A DNA stretch of 64,000 nucleotides from CAIQIA01 sp049317465 (GTDB lineage: Bacteria; Cyanobacteriota; Cyanobacteriia; PCC-6307; Cyanobiaceae): NCBI GenBank assembly GCA_049317465.1, contig JBMOIF010000003.1, positions 1 through 64,000 on the forward strand, written 5' to 3'. A program made the translations under genes and the position numbers. Shown piece after piece: positions 49,301 through 60,589 of this stretch. The notes under the pieces are model-generated. The model had not been told where the DNA came from. It saw nothing but the letters and a program-made list of their open reading frames with translations, and did no database searches. Each line of letters opens with the position of its first letter. Positions within the stretch are counted from its first letter, which is position 1.

Positions 49301-50644
49301 TCAGCGCTTGATCTTCAGGCTGTTGAGATAAGCCTGAGGATTGGCAGGGTCGTAGACAACGCCATCAAAGAAGACTTCGCGGCCACGGCTGGAGCCGGTT
49401 GGGATGTCCTTGCTGGGAACTCCCACCTCCCTGGCCGCCTGGCGCCAGAGGTCCTCGCGGGTGCCCCGGTCGTTGATGGCCTCGGCCTGGGCGACGGAAT
49501 CCACAACGCCGGGATAGAACTTCCAGCGCACTGATTCGACCAGGAACCAGAGGGTGAGGCTCTTGTAGGGATACGAGATCACACCGCGGTCGCTGTTCCA
49601 GTAGAGGGGACCCATGCGCGGATCCTTGACAACCTGATCCTTGCTGCCGAGCACATACTCCCCGCGCAGGCTCTTCTCCAGCACCGGCACCGGCACGTTG
49701 TACCACTTGCGGGACCCAAGAATCCGAGCGGCCTCCGCCTTGTTGGCGGGTTGATCCAGCCAGCGCTGGGCCTCGATCAGACCCTTGAGCAGCGCGACGG
49801 TGGCTTTGGGGTTGGCATCCACCCAGTCCTTGCGGACGGCGAGGTATTCCTCAGGGTGTGCCTTCCAGATCTGCGCCGTGGTGGCAGCCAGATACCCCAA
49901 TCGGTCGTTGGTGATCCGACTCGGCCAGGGATCACCGGTGGAAAAGGCCTCCATCGTTCCGGTCTTCATGCCCTGGAGCGTCTCCGGAGCAGGCACCGTC
50001 AGCAGCTCAACGTCGCGGTCAGGATTGACACCGGCAGCGGCCAGCCAGTAGCGGATCCAGATGTCCTGATTGGCCCTGGGGAAGGTGTAGGTGGCCCTGA
50101 AGCGACGGCCTTCCTTCTTCTGAAATGTCGAGAAGAATCCGGGCGAACTGGTCTTCAGATCAGCCGAGAGATTGCCGTCGCGGACACCGTTGGCCGCGGC
50201 GATGCCGTTGCCCTGGCTCATCAGCATCGCCAGGATCACCATCGGCACCTTCTTGCCGTTGGTGAGGGCACCTTCGCTGATCATCTGCGGCATCGGCAGC
50301 TGCCACTGACCGCCGTCGATGCCGCCACCGGCACTGCCGAGCACGACATTGTCGCGGGCGGCCGACCAGCTGGCCTGCTTGCTCAGCTTCACATCCAGGC
50401 CATGGCGGCCAAAGAAACCCTTCTCGACACCCATCACCAGGGGCGCGGCTTCCAGAATCGGCACGAATCCAAGGCTGATGGTGGTGGTTTCGAGGCCGGC
50501 ATCGGCACGCACCACCGGGGTGGAGCCAGAGGATCCTGTGCCTGCACCGGTTCGATCAGGAGGGTTGCCCAGGCAGGCCGTCAGCAGCATCAGGGATGCA
50601 AGGGAACCAGAGAGGGCGCTGAGACGGCGGCGGAACAGCGTCAT
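49301..50644 (-). CDS. nrtA: nitrate/nitrite-binding lipoprotein NrtA
   Basis: A 447-aa substrate-binding protein from ATG 50644. The signal has a basic start (MTLFRRRL), a hydrophobic core and the lipobox LLTAC with Cys near residue 23, so it is a lipoprotein of the cytoplasmic membrane outer face. The mature part has SLGFVPILEAAPLVMGVEKGFFGRHGLDVKL, GIDGGQWQLPMPQMISEG, FPRANQDIWIRYWLAAAGVNPDRDVELL, FSTGDPWPSRITNDRLGY and KWYNVPVPVLEKSLRGEY, matching NrtA over its length. It captures nitrate and nitrite for NrtBCD. First gene of the operon. The open frame runs up to 50761, but the upstream part lacks a signal-peptide logic. Confidence 0.95.
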   Translation of the reverse strand: MTLFRRRLSALSGSLASLMLLTACLGNPPDRTGAGTGSSGSTPVVRADAGLETTTISLGFVPILEAAPLVMGVEKGFFGRHGLDVKLSKQASWSAARDNVVLGSAGGGIDGGQWQLPMPQMISEGALTNGKKVPMVILAMLMSQGNGIAAANGVRDGNLSADLKTSSPGFFSTFQKKEGRRFRATYTFPRANQDIWIRYWLAAAGVNPDRDVELLTVPAPETLQGMKTGTMEAFSTGDPWPSRITNDRLGYLAATTAQIWKAHPEEYLAVRKDWVDANPKATVALLKGLIEAQRWLDQPANKAEAARILGSRKWYNVPVPVLEKSLRGEYVLGSKDQVVKDPRMGPLYWNSDRGVISYPYKSLTLWFLVESVRWKFYPGVVDSVAQAEAINDRGTREDLWRQAAREVGVPSKDIPTGSSRGREVFFDGVVYDPANPQAYLNSLKIKR

Positions 50645-50952
50645 GGTCAGTTGGCAAAGGAGCGCGACAGGGCCACAGATCTGCGACAGGGGAAGCTCAG
50701 ACGCCACAATTCGTCGCGCCGCATCTGCAAGCAGAACGGGCCGAATGGATGGGTTGTGCAACCTGTGCTGATGACGTCTTCGGCTCGCGATGAGCCTGAT
50801 GAAGCCTCAGTGCCGCAAGGGTTGATGAACTGTAGGGAGGCGAAAATCCGACCTGGGGAGCCGCACCGGGCAACAGTCGTGATCCCCGCGATCAGGGCAA
50901 CTGATGGACAGACGCCCTAATCTCCGGCCCTGGTCTCTAGGCAACCCTCGGC
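50645..50952. promoter_or_regulatory. 308-bp intergenic region between nrtA and the DUF6671 gene
   Basis: This gap separates two divergent genes and must hold the nrt promoter. Less GC-rich than coding DNA. I looked for the NtcA consensus GTA-N8-TAC and the relaxed GT-N10-AC on both strands and found none. No long hairpin and no convincing -10/-35 pair were seen. I see no open frame with gene-like features in it. Confidence 0.5.
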
Positions 50953-51766
50953 ATGTTCCAGGGACGATGCATCGCCCTGGCCAGCCGCCACGGCAAGGAA
51001 AGGGTGCTGGCCCGTCCGCTGCAGGCGGGGCTGGGGCTGACCCTGCGGCTGGCGACGGCCTTCGACACCGACAGCCTCGGCACCTTCAGCGGTGAACGCG
51101 AACGCCCCGGCGATGGAGCCACCACCTGCCGCCGCAAGGCGGAGGCCGCCATGGCCGAGCTCAACCTCGACCTCGGCATCGCCAGCGAGGGCAGCTTCGG
51201 CCCCCACCCCGCCGTGCCGCTGCTGGCGGTGGGCCGCGAATGGCTCACCCTCGTCGATGGCCGCCACGGGCTGGTGGTGAGCGAGCAGCTGCTGCACACC
51301 GCCACCAACTTCAGCCAACGACGGGCGACCTGCGTCGCTGACCTCGACGACTGGCTGCGGCAGGTGGGCTTTCCCCGCCATGGGCTGATCGTGCGGCCCA
51401 GCCGTCCCGGGCGTGACCGCGGCCCCAACCCGGGGCTGAGCAAGGGCATCGTGAGCCCCGACGCCCTGGCGAGGGCCATCGAACAGGCGCTGCCCCATGC
51501 CGACGATGGCCTGGCCCTGGTGGAGACCGACATGCGTGCCCACCTCAACCCCACCCGCATGGCCAGCATCCGCCGCCTGAGCTTCCGGCTCGTGCGACGG
51601 CTGCGCAGCACCTGTCCGGCCTGCGGTTCCCCGGGCTGGGGGCTGGTGAGCACCGTGGCGGGGCTGCCCTGCGACTGGTGCGGCACCCCCACCGAGCTGG
51701 TGGCCCACGAGCTGCACGGCTGCGTGGCCTGTGACCATCGGCAGCAGCGGCCCCGCCGCGATGGAC

Positions 51767-54754
<2,988 letters not shown>

Positions 54755-54792
54755 CCTGGGGTCGTCGGTGGTGGGGAAGTCTAGGCCGGGCG

Positions 54793-56481
54793 TCAGGCGA
54801 CACGGCGGCCCAGCAGGCTGGCGGCGAACTCCCGCGCCTCGCCGCTGTCACCGCCGGCCAGTTCCGCCAGCTCGGCCTCGCGGGACCGGGTGTCCCGCAG
54901 GGCGGACACCTGCGAACGGGTGACCCCGTCGTCGACGCTCTTGCTGACGCGGAAATGGTGGTCGGCAGCGGCGGCCACCAGCGGCTGGTGGGTCACGCAG
55001 AACACCTGGCGGCTGGCGGCCAGCCGGCGCAGCAGACGGGCCATGGTGCCGCTCACCCGGCCGCTGACGCCGCTGTCGATCTCGTCGAACAACAGCGTCA
55101 CGTGGGGATCGGCGGCGGCCAGGCAGGTCTTGAGGGCCAGCAGAAAGCGGCTCATCTCACCGCCGGAGGCCACCTCGGCCAGGGGAGCCAGGGGCTGGCC
55201 GGGGTTGGCCGAAAACAGAAAAGCCACGGCATCGGCCCCGTCCTCACCGGGGTCTGAGGGCTCGACCGCCACGGCGAAGCGGACGTTGGCCAGACCCATC
55301 GGTCGCAGGGCCTCCATCAGCTGCTGCTCGAGGGTGGCCGCCGAACGACGGCGCTGGTCGCTCAGCAGGCCCTGGCAGCGGTCGCGTTCGGCCCGGGCCT
55401 CGGCCTCGGCCTGCTGCAACCGCCCGAGGCTCGCGGCGGTGCCGCCCGGCTCCAGCTCCAGCCGCAGCCGGTCCCTGAGCTCGATCAACCCGGCCAGGGT
55501 CAGCCCATGGCGCCGCTCGAGGGCCCTGAGGCCGGCCAGACGCTCCTGCACCGCCGCCAGGCTGGCCGGATCACTCTCGAGGGCGGCGCCGTAACGCTCC
55601 AGCGACCGCACCAGGCTCTCGAGACCCGCCTGGGCCTCGAGCAGCTCCTCGAGGCTTGGGGCAAGGCCCCCATCCAGCTGCGCCATCTGCTGCAGCTCAT
55701 GACCGCAGGCGGCGAGGTGATCCAGGGCCGACGGCACTCCATCGGCCCCCTCGACCAGCCGTCCGTTGAGCACGGCCAGCCCCTCCTGCAGCCGCACCCC
55801 GTGGGCGGCCCGATCCTGTTCCCCCTGCAACCGTTCCCGCTCGTGGGGATCCTGCAGATCGGCAGCCTCCAGGTCCTGCAGCAACTGCTCCTGACGCTCC
55901 CGGTCCCGCTGGCGTTCCTGCTCCTGCTCACGGGCCTGCTGGAGGGCGGCGGCGGCCTGGCGCCAGCGGCGAAAGGCCCGACGGGCCCCGTCGAGAACGG
56001 CCAGACCCTCGTCACCGGCACAGCGGTCGAGCCAGCGGCGCTGCTGGCCCGGGCGGGCCAGCTGCTGGGTCTGACCCTGCACGGTGAGATCGATCAGCAG
56101 GGGCCGCAGGTCCTGCACCTGGGCACGGCCGAGGGCGATGCCATTGAGCCGGTGGCGGCTGCTGAGCCGGCCTTCCTGCAGACGCCAGTCACGGCTGAGC
56201 AGCAGCTCGTCATCGTCGACGTCCAGCTCCTGGGCTTCAAGCCAGGCGGCAACGGGGGGCGTGAGGGTGAAGCTGGCCTCGATGCGGCCCCGGCTGCTGC
56301 CGGCCCGCAGCAACCGGGCGCCCTGGGCCCCCTGGGCGCCGCCGGTGAGGGCGTCGAGGGCATCGAGCAGCAGCGACTTGCCGGCACCGGTCTCACCGGT
56401 GAAGACACTGAAGCCCTCGGCGAAGCTCAGCTCAAGGCTCTCGGCCAGGGCGATGTTCTCGAGCCGCAGGGCGGTGAGCAC
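54793..56481 (-). CDS. recN: DNA repair protein RecN
   Basis: A 562-aa SMC-like protein starting at GTG 56481 (VLTALRLENIALAESLELSF). Walker A is FTGETGAGKSLLLDAL near residue 30. A central coiled-coil region rich in Gln, Arg and Glu follows (AAAALQQAREQEQERQRDRERQEQLLQ in outline). The C-terminal half has the signature region LAEVASGGEMSRFLLALKTCLA and Walker B TLLFDEIDSGVSGRVS, then VFCVTHQPLVAAAADHHF. It acts in recombinational double-strand break repair. It lies 59 bp after amt and 38 bp before uvrA on the same strand, so recN-uvrA may form a repair operon. Confidence 0.96.
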   Translation of the reverse strand: MLTALRLENIALAESLELSFAEGFSVFTGETGAGKSLLLDALDALTGGAQGAQGARLLRAGSSRGRIEASFTLTPPVAAWLEAQELDVDDDELLLSRDWRLQEGRLSSRHRLNGIALGRAQVQDLRPLLIDLTVQGQTQQLARPGQQRRWLDRCAGDEGLAVLDGARRAFRRWRQAAAALQQAREQEQERQRDRERQEQLLQDLEAADLQDPHERERLQGEQDRAAHGVRLQEGLAVLNGRLVEGADGVPSALDHLAACGHELQQMAQLDGGLAPSLEELLEAQAGLESLVRSLERYGAALESDPASLAAVQERLAGLRALERRHGLTLAGLIELRDRLRLELEPGGTAASLGRLQQAEAEARAERDRCQGLLSDQRRRSAATLEQQLMEALRPMGLANVRFAVAVEPSDPGEDGADAVAFLFSANPGQPLAPLAEVASGGEMSRFLLALKTCLAAADPHVTLLFDEIDSGVSGRVSGTMARLLRRLAASRQVFCVTHQPLVAAAADHHFRVSKSVDDGVTRSQVSALRDTRSREAELAELAGGDSGEAREFAASLLGRRVA

Positions 56482-56540
56482 GGCAGCTGCCCATGAACAA
56501 GCCGACCGTAGCGAGTCCGGCCCTGATCCCCAAGGGGCGG

Positions 56541-57779
56541 TCAGCCGGTGAATTCGTTGTTGTAGGCCTCCTCACCATGGGCATTCACGTCCAGACCCTG
56601 GCGTTCCTCATCGGGTCGCACGCGCAGGGGTTCGACCAGGGCCACCAGCCGCAGCACGGCATAGGTGCCCACCGCCACCCACAGCGCCGTGAAGACGGCG
56701 GCCTGCAACTGAATCCACAGCTGCCCCGCCCCACCGGCCAGGACGCCGGTGAGCAGCACACCCAGCAGACCCGCCAGGCCATGAACCGGAAGCACATCGA
56801 GACTGTCGTCAAGACGGAAGCGGCCCTTGATCTGCAGGGCCTGGCTGCACACCAGGGCCGCGATCGCACCGATGGCCAGGGCCGCCATCGGGCTCACGAA
56901 ACCGGCGGCGGGGGTGATCGCCACCAGGCCGGCCACCGCCCCGGTGGCAACGCCGACGGCGGTGGGTTTGCCCCGCTGCTGGGTCTCGACCAGCATCCAC
57001 ACCAGGGCAGCGGCGGCACCGGCGCTGTTGGTGGTGAGGCAGGCCAGGCTGGCCAGATGGCCGGCCACCAGACCGCTGCCACCGTTGAACCCCAGCCAGC
57101 CGAACCAGAGCAGTCCAGCCCCCAGCACGATGAACGGCACGTTATGGGGCGGGGCGATCTGGGCGGGATGGCCGCGACGGGGACCGACCACCATCGCCGC
57201 CACCGCCGCCGCAATGCCGGAGGCCATCTCGACGGGGTAACCGCCGGCGAAATCGAGGGCCCCCAGACCACCCGACGTGCCGAGAAAGCCCCCGGGAGCC
57301 CAGACCATGTGGGCCACGGGGATGTAGACGACCAGGCACCAGAGCAGCACGAACAGCATCCAGGCCCTGAAGGCCATCCGTTCGACCACGGCACCCGAGA
57401 TCAGGGCTGGTGTGATGGCAGCAAAGGTGAGCTGGAAGAGGGCGACGGCCCCGTGGCTGGGCCCGCCGTCGCTGACGGGCACCGACCAGTTGACCAGGCC
57501 AGCCCAGGACAGACCGCCGATGAAGGGGGCGAGGGGGCCCTGGCCGGGGGAGAAGGCCAGGCTGTAGCCCGCCACGACCCAGACCACGCTGACGAGAGCA
57601 AGGGAACCGAAGCTCATCATCAATGTGTTGAGCACATTGCGACCCCGCACGAAACCGGCGTAGAAGAACGCAAGAGCTGGCGTCATCAGCAGCACCAGAG
57701 CAGCACTGATCAGCACAAAGCCGTTGTTGGCGCTTCCCACCGAAGGCTCAGCGGCGGCCACGGCGGCCAGGGTCAGCAT
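56541..57779 (-). CDS. amt: ammonium transporter, Amt family
   Basis: A 412-aa channel from ATG 57779 (MLTLAAVAAAEPSVGSANNGF), where the first 11 residues could be a short signal; the open frame to 57824 is not needed. Eleven helices are expected. Family blocks: TPALAFFYAGFVRGRNVLNTLMMSF, IPVAHMVWAPGGFLG, LDFAGGYPVEMASGIAAAVAAMVVGPR, LGAGLLWFGWLGFNGGS, CLTTNSAGAAAALVWMLVE, GAVAGLVAITPAAGFVSP and LPVHGLAGLLGVLLTGVLA (pore His pair in VHGLAG and the earlier AH). It brings in ammonium for glutamine synthetase. A GTA-N8-TAC site lies about 50 bp upstream, consistent with NtcA control. Confidence 0.96.
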   Translation of the reverse strand: MLTLAAVAAAEPSVGSANNGFVLISAALVLLMTPALAFFYAGFVRGRNVLNTLMMSFGSLALVSVVWVVAGYSLAFSPGQGPLAPFIGGLSWAGLVNWSVPVSDGGPSHGAVALFQLTFAAITPALISGAVVERMAFRAWMLFVLLWCLVVYIPVAHMVWAPGGFLGTSGGLGALDFAGGYPVEMASGIAAAVAAMVVGPRRGHPAQIAPPHNVPFIVLGAGLLWFGWLGFNGGSGLVAGHLASLACLTTNSAGAAAALVWMLVETQQRGKPTAVGVATGAVAGLVAITPAAGFVSPMAALAIGAIAALVCSQALQIKGRFRLDDSLDVLPVHGLAGLLGVLLTGVLAGGAGQLWIQLQAAVFTALWVAVGTYAVLRLVALVEPLRVRPDEERQGLDVNAHGEEAYNNEFTG

Positions 57780-57829
57780 GGGAAGCGGCAGAGCAACCAC
57801 CAACGTCCCTGCCTGCGGGGGCACTCCGT

Positions 57830-57843
57830 GTAGCCGTCGCTAC
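57830..57843 (-). promoter_or_regulatory. candidate NtcA-binding site upstream of amt
   Basis: The palindromic NtcA consensus GTA-N8-TAC is matched exactly (GTA at 57830-57832, TAC at 57841-57843). If it is centred at -41.5, as in class II NtcA-activated promoters, transcription of amt would start near 57795, leaving a leader of about 16 nt before ATG 57779. The matching -10 hexamer is weak (around 57802-57807), which lowers confidence. NtcA activation of amt is established in several cyanobacteria. Confidence 0.6.
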
Positions 57844-57883
57844 CAAAACCAGGGTCAACGGTGCGACCCGATACCGAACGACC

Positions 57884-57914
57884 GCGAGGGCGGCCCACGA
57901 CGGGCCGCCCTCGC
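57884..57914. repeat. perfect 13-bp inverted repeat (hairpin) between amt and the ABC1 kinase gene
   Basis: Arms GCGAGGGCGGCCC (57884-57896) and GGGCCGCCCTCGC (57902-57914) pair perfectly around a 5-nt loop, ACGAC. As RNA this is a very stable stem. It sits only 8 bp before GTG 57923 on the + strand and 40 bp from the NtcA-like site on the other. A terminator makes little sense between two diverging genes, unless it blocks stray antisense transcription, so a regulatory or barrier role is possible. Confidence 0.7.
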
Positions 57915-57922
57915 CACCTACG

Positions 57923-59950
57923 GTGAAGATCTTTGACTGGCCAGTCAGAGCCGCCGCCCTGCCGATGCCGCCAACCACCGCCGAAGCCAGCCTGGTCGCG
58001 ATGCGCGCCGCCGTGCTCGGCGTTGACGAGCCGGCGGCGGCTGCAGAAGAACCCCGCGAGATCGGCGACTTCATCGAGGCCGCGGGGCTGCTGAGTTACG
58101 ACCCGGCCACCATCACCCGCATCTACGCCGGCCATCCCCAGCGGCTGCTCCGCCGCCTGTGGCAGACCCTGGTGCCCATTGGCCTCTACCTGCTGGCCGT
58201 GGCCAGCGACCGGCTCAGCGGCGCCCTGCGCCGACCCGAGCGGGCCAGGGCCCGCGCCCGCGAATGCGCTGAACTGCTGGCCGAACTCGGCCCGGCCTTC
58301 ATCAAGGCCGGCCAGGCCCTCTCCACTCGGCCCGACATCGTCCCCCCGGTGCTGCTCGAGGAGCTTGCGCGGCTGCAGGACCAGCTGCCGGCGTTCCCCA
58401 GCGATCTGGCGATGGCCTGCATCGAAGAAGACCTGGGATCGCCGGTGGCCGAGCTCTACGGCCACCTGGATGCCGAACCGATCTCGGCGGCCTCCCTGGG
58501 CCAGGTGTACCGCGGCACCCTTCCCGACGGCCGATCGGTGGCGGTGAAGGTGCAACGGCCCGGCCTGCGCGAACAGATCACCCTCGACCTCTACATCGTC
58601 CGAAACATCGCCGTCTGGCTGATGGCCAACATCGGCCTGATCCGCAGCGATCTGGTGGCCCTGATCGATGAGCTGGGCAAGCGGGTCTTCGAAGAAATGG
58701 ATTATTTCAACGAAGCCTCCAATGCCGAACGCTTCGCCACCCTGCACGCCCACAATCCCCGCATCGCCGTACCGGCCATCCACCGCTCCCACACAAGCCG
58801 GCGGGTGCTGACGATGGAATGGATCGACGGGGTCAAGCTGACCCGGCTGGATGCCGTCAAGGCCCTCGGCGTCGACCCCGAGGAGCTGGTGGAAGTGGGG
58901 GTGAACTGCAGCTTGCAGCAGCTGCTTGAGCACGGCTTCTTCCATGCCGATCCCCACCCCGGCAACCTGCTGGCCCTGGCCGACGGACGTCTGGCATACC
59001 TCGACTTCGGCATGATGAGCGAAGTGGCCCGCGAATCGCGCAATGGCCTGATCCGTGCCGTCGTGCACCTGGTCAACCGCGATTTCGACAAGCTCTCCAA
59101 AGACTTCGTCACCCTCGGCTTCCTCAGTGAAGAGGTGGATCTGCGGCCGATCGTGCCTGCCTTCGAGACGGTGTTCAGCCAGGCCCTGGAGGCTGGCGTC
59201 AGCCGCATGGACTTCAAGGCCGTCACCGACGACCTCTCCGGCGTCATGTATCGCTTTCCCTTCCGGGTGCCGCCGTACTACGCCCTGATCATCCGTTCGC
59301 TGATCACCCTCGAAGGCATCGCCCTCAGCGTCGACCGCGACTTCAAGATCCTCGGCGCCGCCTACCCCTACTTCGCCCGCCGACTGCTGGAAGACGACGA
59401 CCCCGACCTGCGCCGTTCCCTGCGCGAAATGCTCTTCGATGGCGACCGCTTCCGCTGGAGCCGGCTCGAGAATCTGGTTCTCAGCGCCGCCAACCAGCAG
59501 CAGCTCGACCTCGAGCAGCTGCTGGACCAGACCCTCGATTTCCTCTTCTCCCCAGGCGGTGGGGTGCTGCGCCGCCAACTGGTGGATGCCACCGTCGAAC
59601 GGGTGGATGCGGCCGGCTGGCGGCTGCTTCTGACCCTCGGCCGCCAGCTCCCCCGCCACCTGCGGCCCCCCGGCCTGCAGCGGCCCCTGCGGATGGCCGG
59701 CGGCGGCCGCGATCCCCTGCTGGATCTCGAGCCGGTGCGCGAGCTGCTGCGGATCCTGCGCCAGCTGCCGGGTTTCGAGGTGAGCCTGCTCACCCGCCGG
59801 CTGCCCAGGTTGCTGCGCGAACCCGACCTGCGCCGCATGGGGCTCGACCTGGCCAGGGGTCTGGCCGAGCGGGGTGTGGTGCGGCTGGTGCGCGACGTGA
59901 TGGTCGAGCCCGACCTGCGCCGGGACCTGGATATCGCGCAAGCGGCGTAA
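57923..59950 (+). CDS. ABC1/UbiB-family atypical kinase
   Basis: Up to 675 aa. GTG 57923 is the first possible start; ATG 57965 (MPPTTAEASLV) is a good alternative and would move the strong hairpin into the leader. Family motifs: the KxGQ block GPAFIKAGQALSTRPDIVPP, the Ala-rich loop AASLGQVYRG, VAVKVQRPGL (ATP Lys), FEEMDYFNEASNAERF, VLTMEWIDGVKL, HADPHPGNLL (catalytic Asp) and LAYLDFGMMSE (metal Asp). A membrane-like helix is near VPIGLYLLAVASDRL. ABC1 kinases influence prenylquinone metabolism; in plants and cyanobacteria they act at plastoglobules or thylakoids. The C-terminal 200 residues are specific to the cyanobacterial type. Confidence 0.92.
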   Translation: MKIFDWPVRAAALPMPPTTAEASLVAMRAAVLGVDEPAAAAEEPREIGDFIEAAGLLSYDPATITRIYAGHPQRLLRRLWQTLVPIGLYLLAVASDRLSGALRRPERARARARECAELLAELGPAFIKAGQALSTRPDIVPPVLLEELARLQDQLPAFPSDLAMACIEEDLGSPVAELYGHLDAEPISAASLGQVYRGTLPDGRSVAVKVQRPGLREQITLDLYIVRNIAVWLMANIGLIRSDLVALIDELGKRVFEEMDYFNEASNAERFATLHAHNPRIAVPAIHRSHTSRRVLTMEWIDGVKLTRLDAVKALGVDPEELVEVGVNCSLQQLLEHGFFHADPHPGNLLALADGRLAYLDFGMMSEVARESRNGLIRAVVHLVNRDFDKLSKDFVTLGFLSEEVDLRPIVPAFETVFSQALEAGVSRMDFKAVTDDLSGVMYRFPFRVPPYYALIIRSLITLEGIALSVDRDFKILGAAYPYFARRLLEDDDPDLRRSLREMLFDGDRFRWSRLENLVLSAANQQQLDLEQLLDQTLDFLFSPGGGVLRRQLVDATVERVDAAGWRLLLTLGRQLPRHLRPPGLQRPLRMAGGGRDPLLDLEPVRELLRILRQLPGFEVSLLTRRLPRLLREPDLRRMGLDLARGLAERGVVRLVRDVMVEPDLRRDLDIAQAA

Positions 59951-59956
59951 ATTGCC

Positions 59957-60550
59957 GTGACTCCTGCGGCGCCCCTGGTGCGGACCCCTCTGCAAACGGT
60001 CGGCCCGGCCCGTCATGCCGGGCTGATGCTGGCCATGACCCTGGCGATGGGTGCCGGCCCGGCCCTCGCCACCGAGAACATCGTTTTTGTGAGCGGCGCC
60101 TTCCGCCGCACCATCTACACGCGCGATCTGGAAAGCTTCGTGCGCACCGGCGTGCCCACCGGACTGCTGGCCGATGTGATGCGCTTCGGCAACCAGAACC
60201 CGGCCAGCGTGCGCAGCCTGCTCACCACCGAGCTGCCGGTGCCCGTGTCGCTCACCAGCCGTCTGCTTAACACCCGCATCGGTGAGGCCCTGCTCACCCG
60301 TGCCACGGCGGTGGTCCATCCCCTGCGGGCCCCCCGGGCCGGAGTGCCGGCCCTGCGGTCGGCCCTGGTGCTGGGGGTGGCCGAAGGCGGCGGCAAGCTG
60401 TCTCCCCTGGGCGTGCTTCGGGCCTACCCCGCCGAAGAGATGGCCATCGATCTGCCGCAGCTACTCGGACTGCTCAAGAAGGCCTCGTCCATCAGCGATC
60501 TCGTGCGCTTCTTCTCCGAAGCCCCCCTCGACGGCCTGCGGGGCAGCTGA
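59957..60550 (+). CDS. DUF1400-domain secreted protein (cyanobacterial alpha/beta-hydrolase-associated)
   Basis: A 197-aa protein starting at GTG 59957, 6 bp after the ABC1 kinase stop. A signal peptide is visible (AGLMLAMTLAMGAGPALA, cleavage expected before TENIVF), so export is likely. The mature part, VSGAFRRTIYTRDLESFVRTGVPTGLLADVMRF, then RSLLTTELPVPVSLTSRLLNTRIGEALL and AIDLPQLLGLLKKASSISDLVRFF, matches the DUF1400 domain that in many cyanobacteria precedes an alpha/beta-hydrolase domain. Here the hydrolase part is absent. Function unknown; co-transcription with the kinase is likely. Confidence 0.85.
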   Translation: MTPAAPLVRTPLQTVGPARHAGLMLAMTLAMGAGPALATENIVFVSGAFRRTIYTRDLESFVRTGVPTGLLADVMRFGNQNPASVRSLLTTELPVPVSLTSRLLNTRIGEALLTRATAVVHPLRAPRAGVPALRSALVLGVAEGGGKLSPLGVLRAYPAEEMAIDLPQLLGLLKKASSISDLVRFFSEAPLDGLRGS

Positions 60551-60589
60551 GGTCCAGACCCGGGCCTAGATTCGCCTTTTTCAGGGCCC

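Noticed and set aside
50645..50952. NtcA box in front of nrtA
   Set aside because: No GTA-N8-TAC and no GT-N10-AC match was found on reading both strands, so no site was annotated.
56515..56540. Short CCCCTTGGGG palindrome after the amt stop as a terminator
   Set aside because: The stem is only four to five base pairs and lacks a U-tract; too weak to call.
57773..60319. An 848-codon minus-strand open frame antisense to the ABC1 kinase
   Set aside because: Composition is typical of shadow frames, no domain is recognisable, and the opposite strand carries all kinase motifs.
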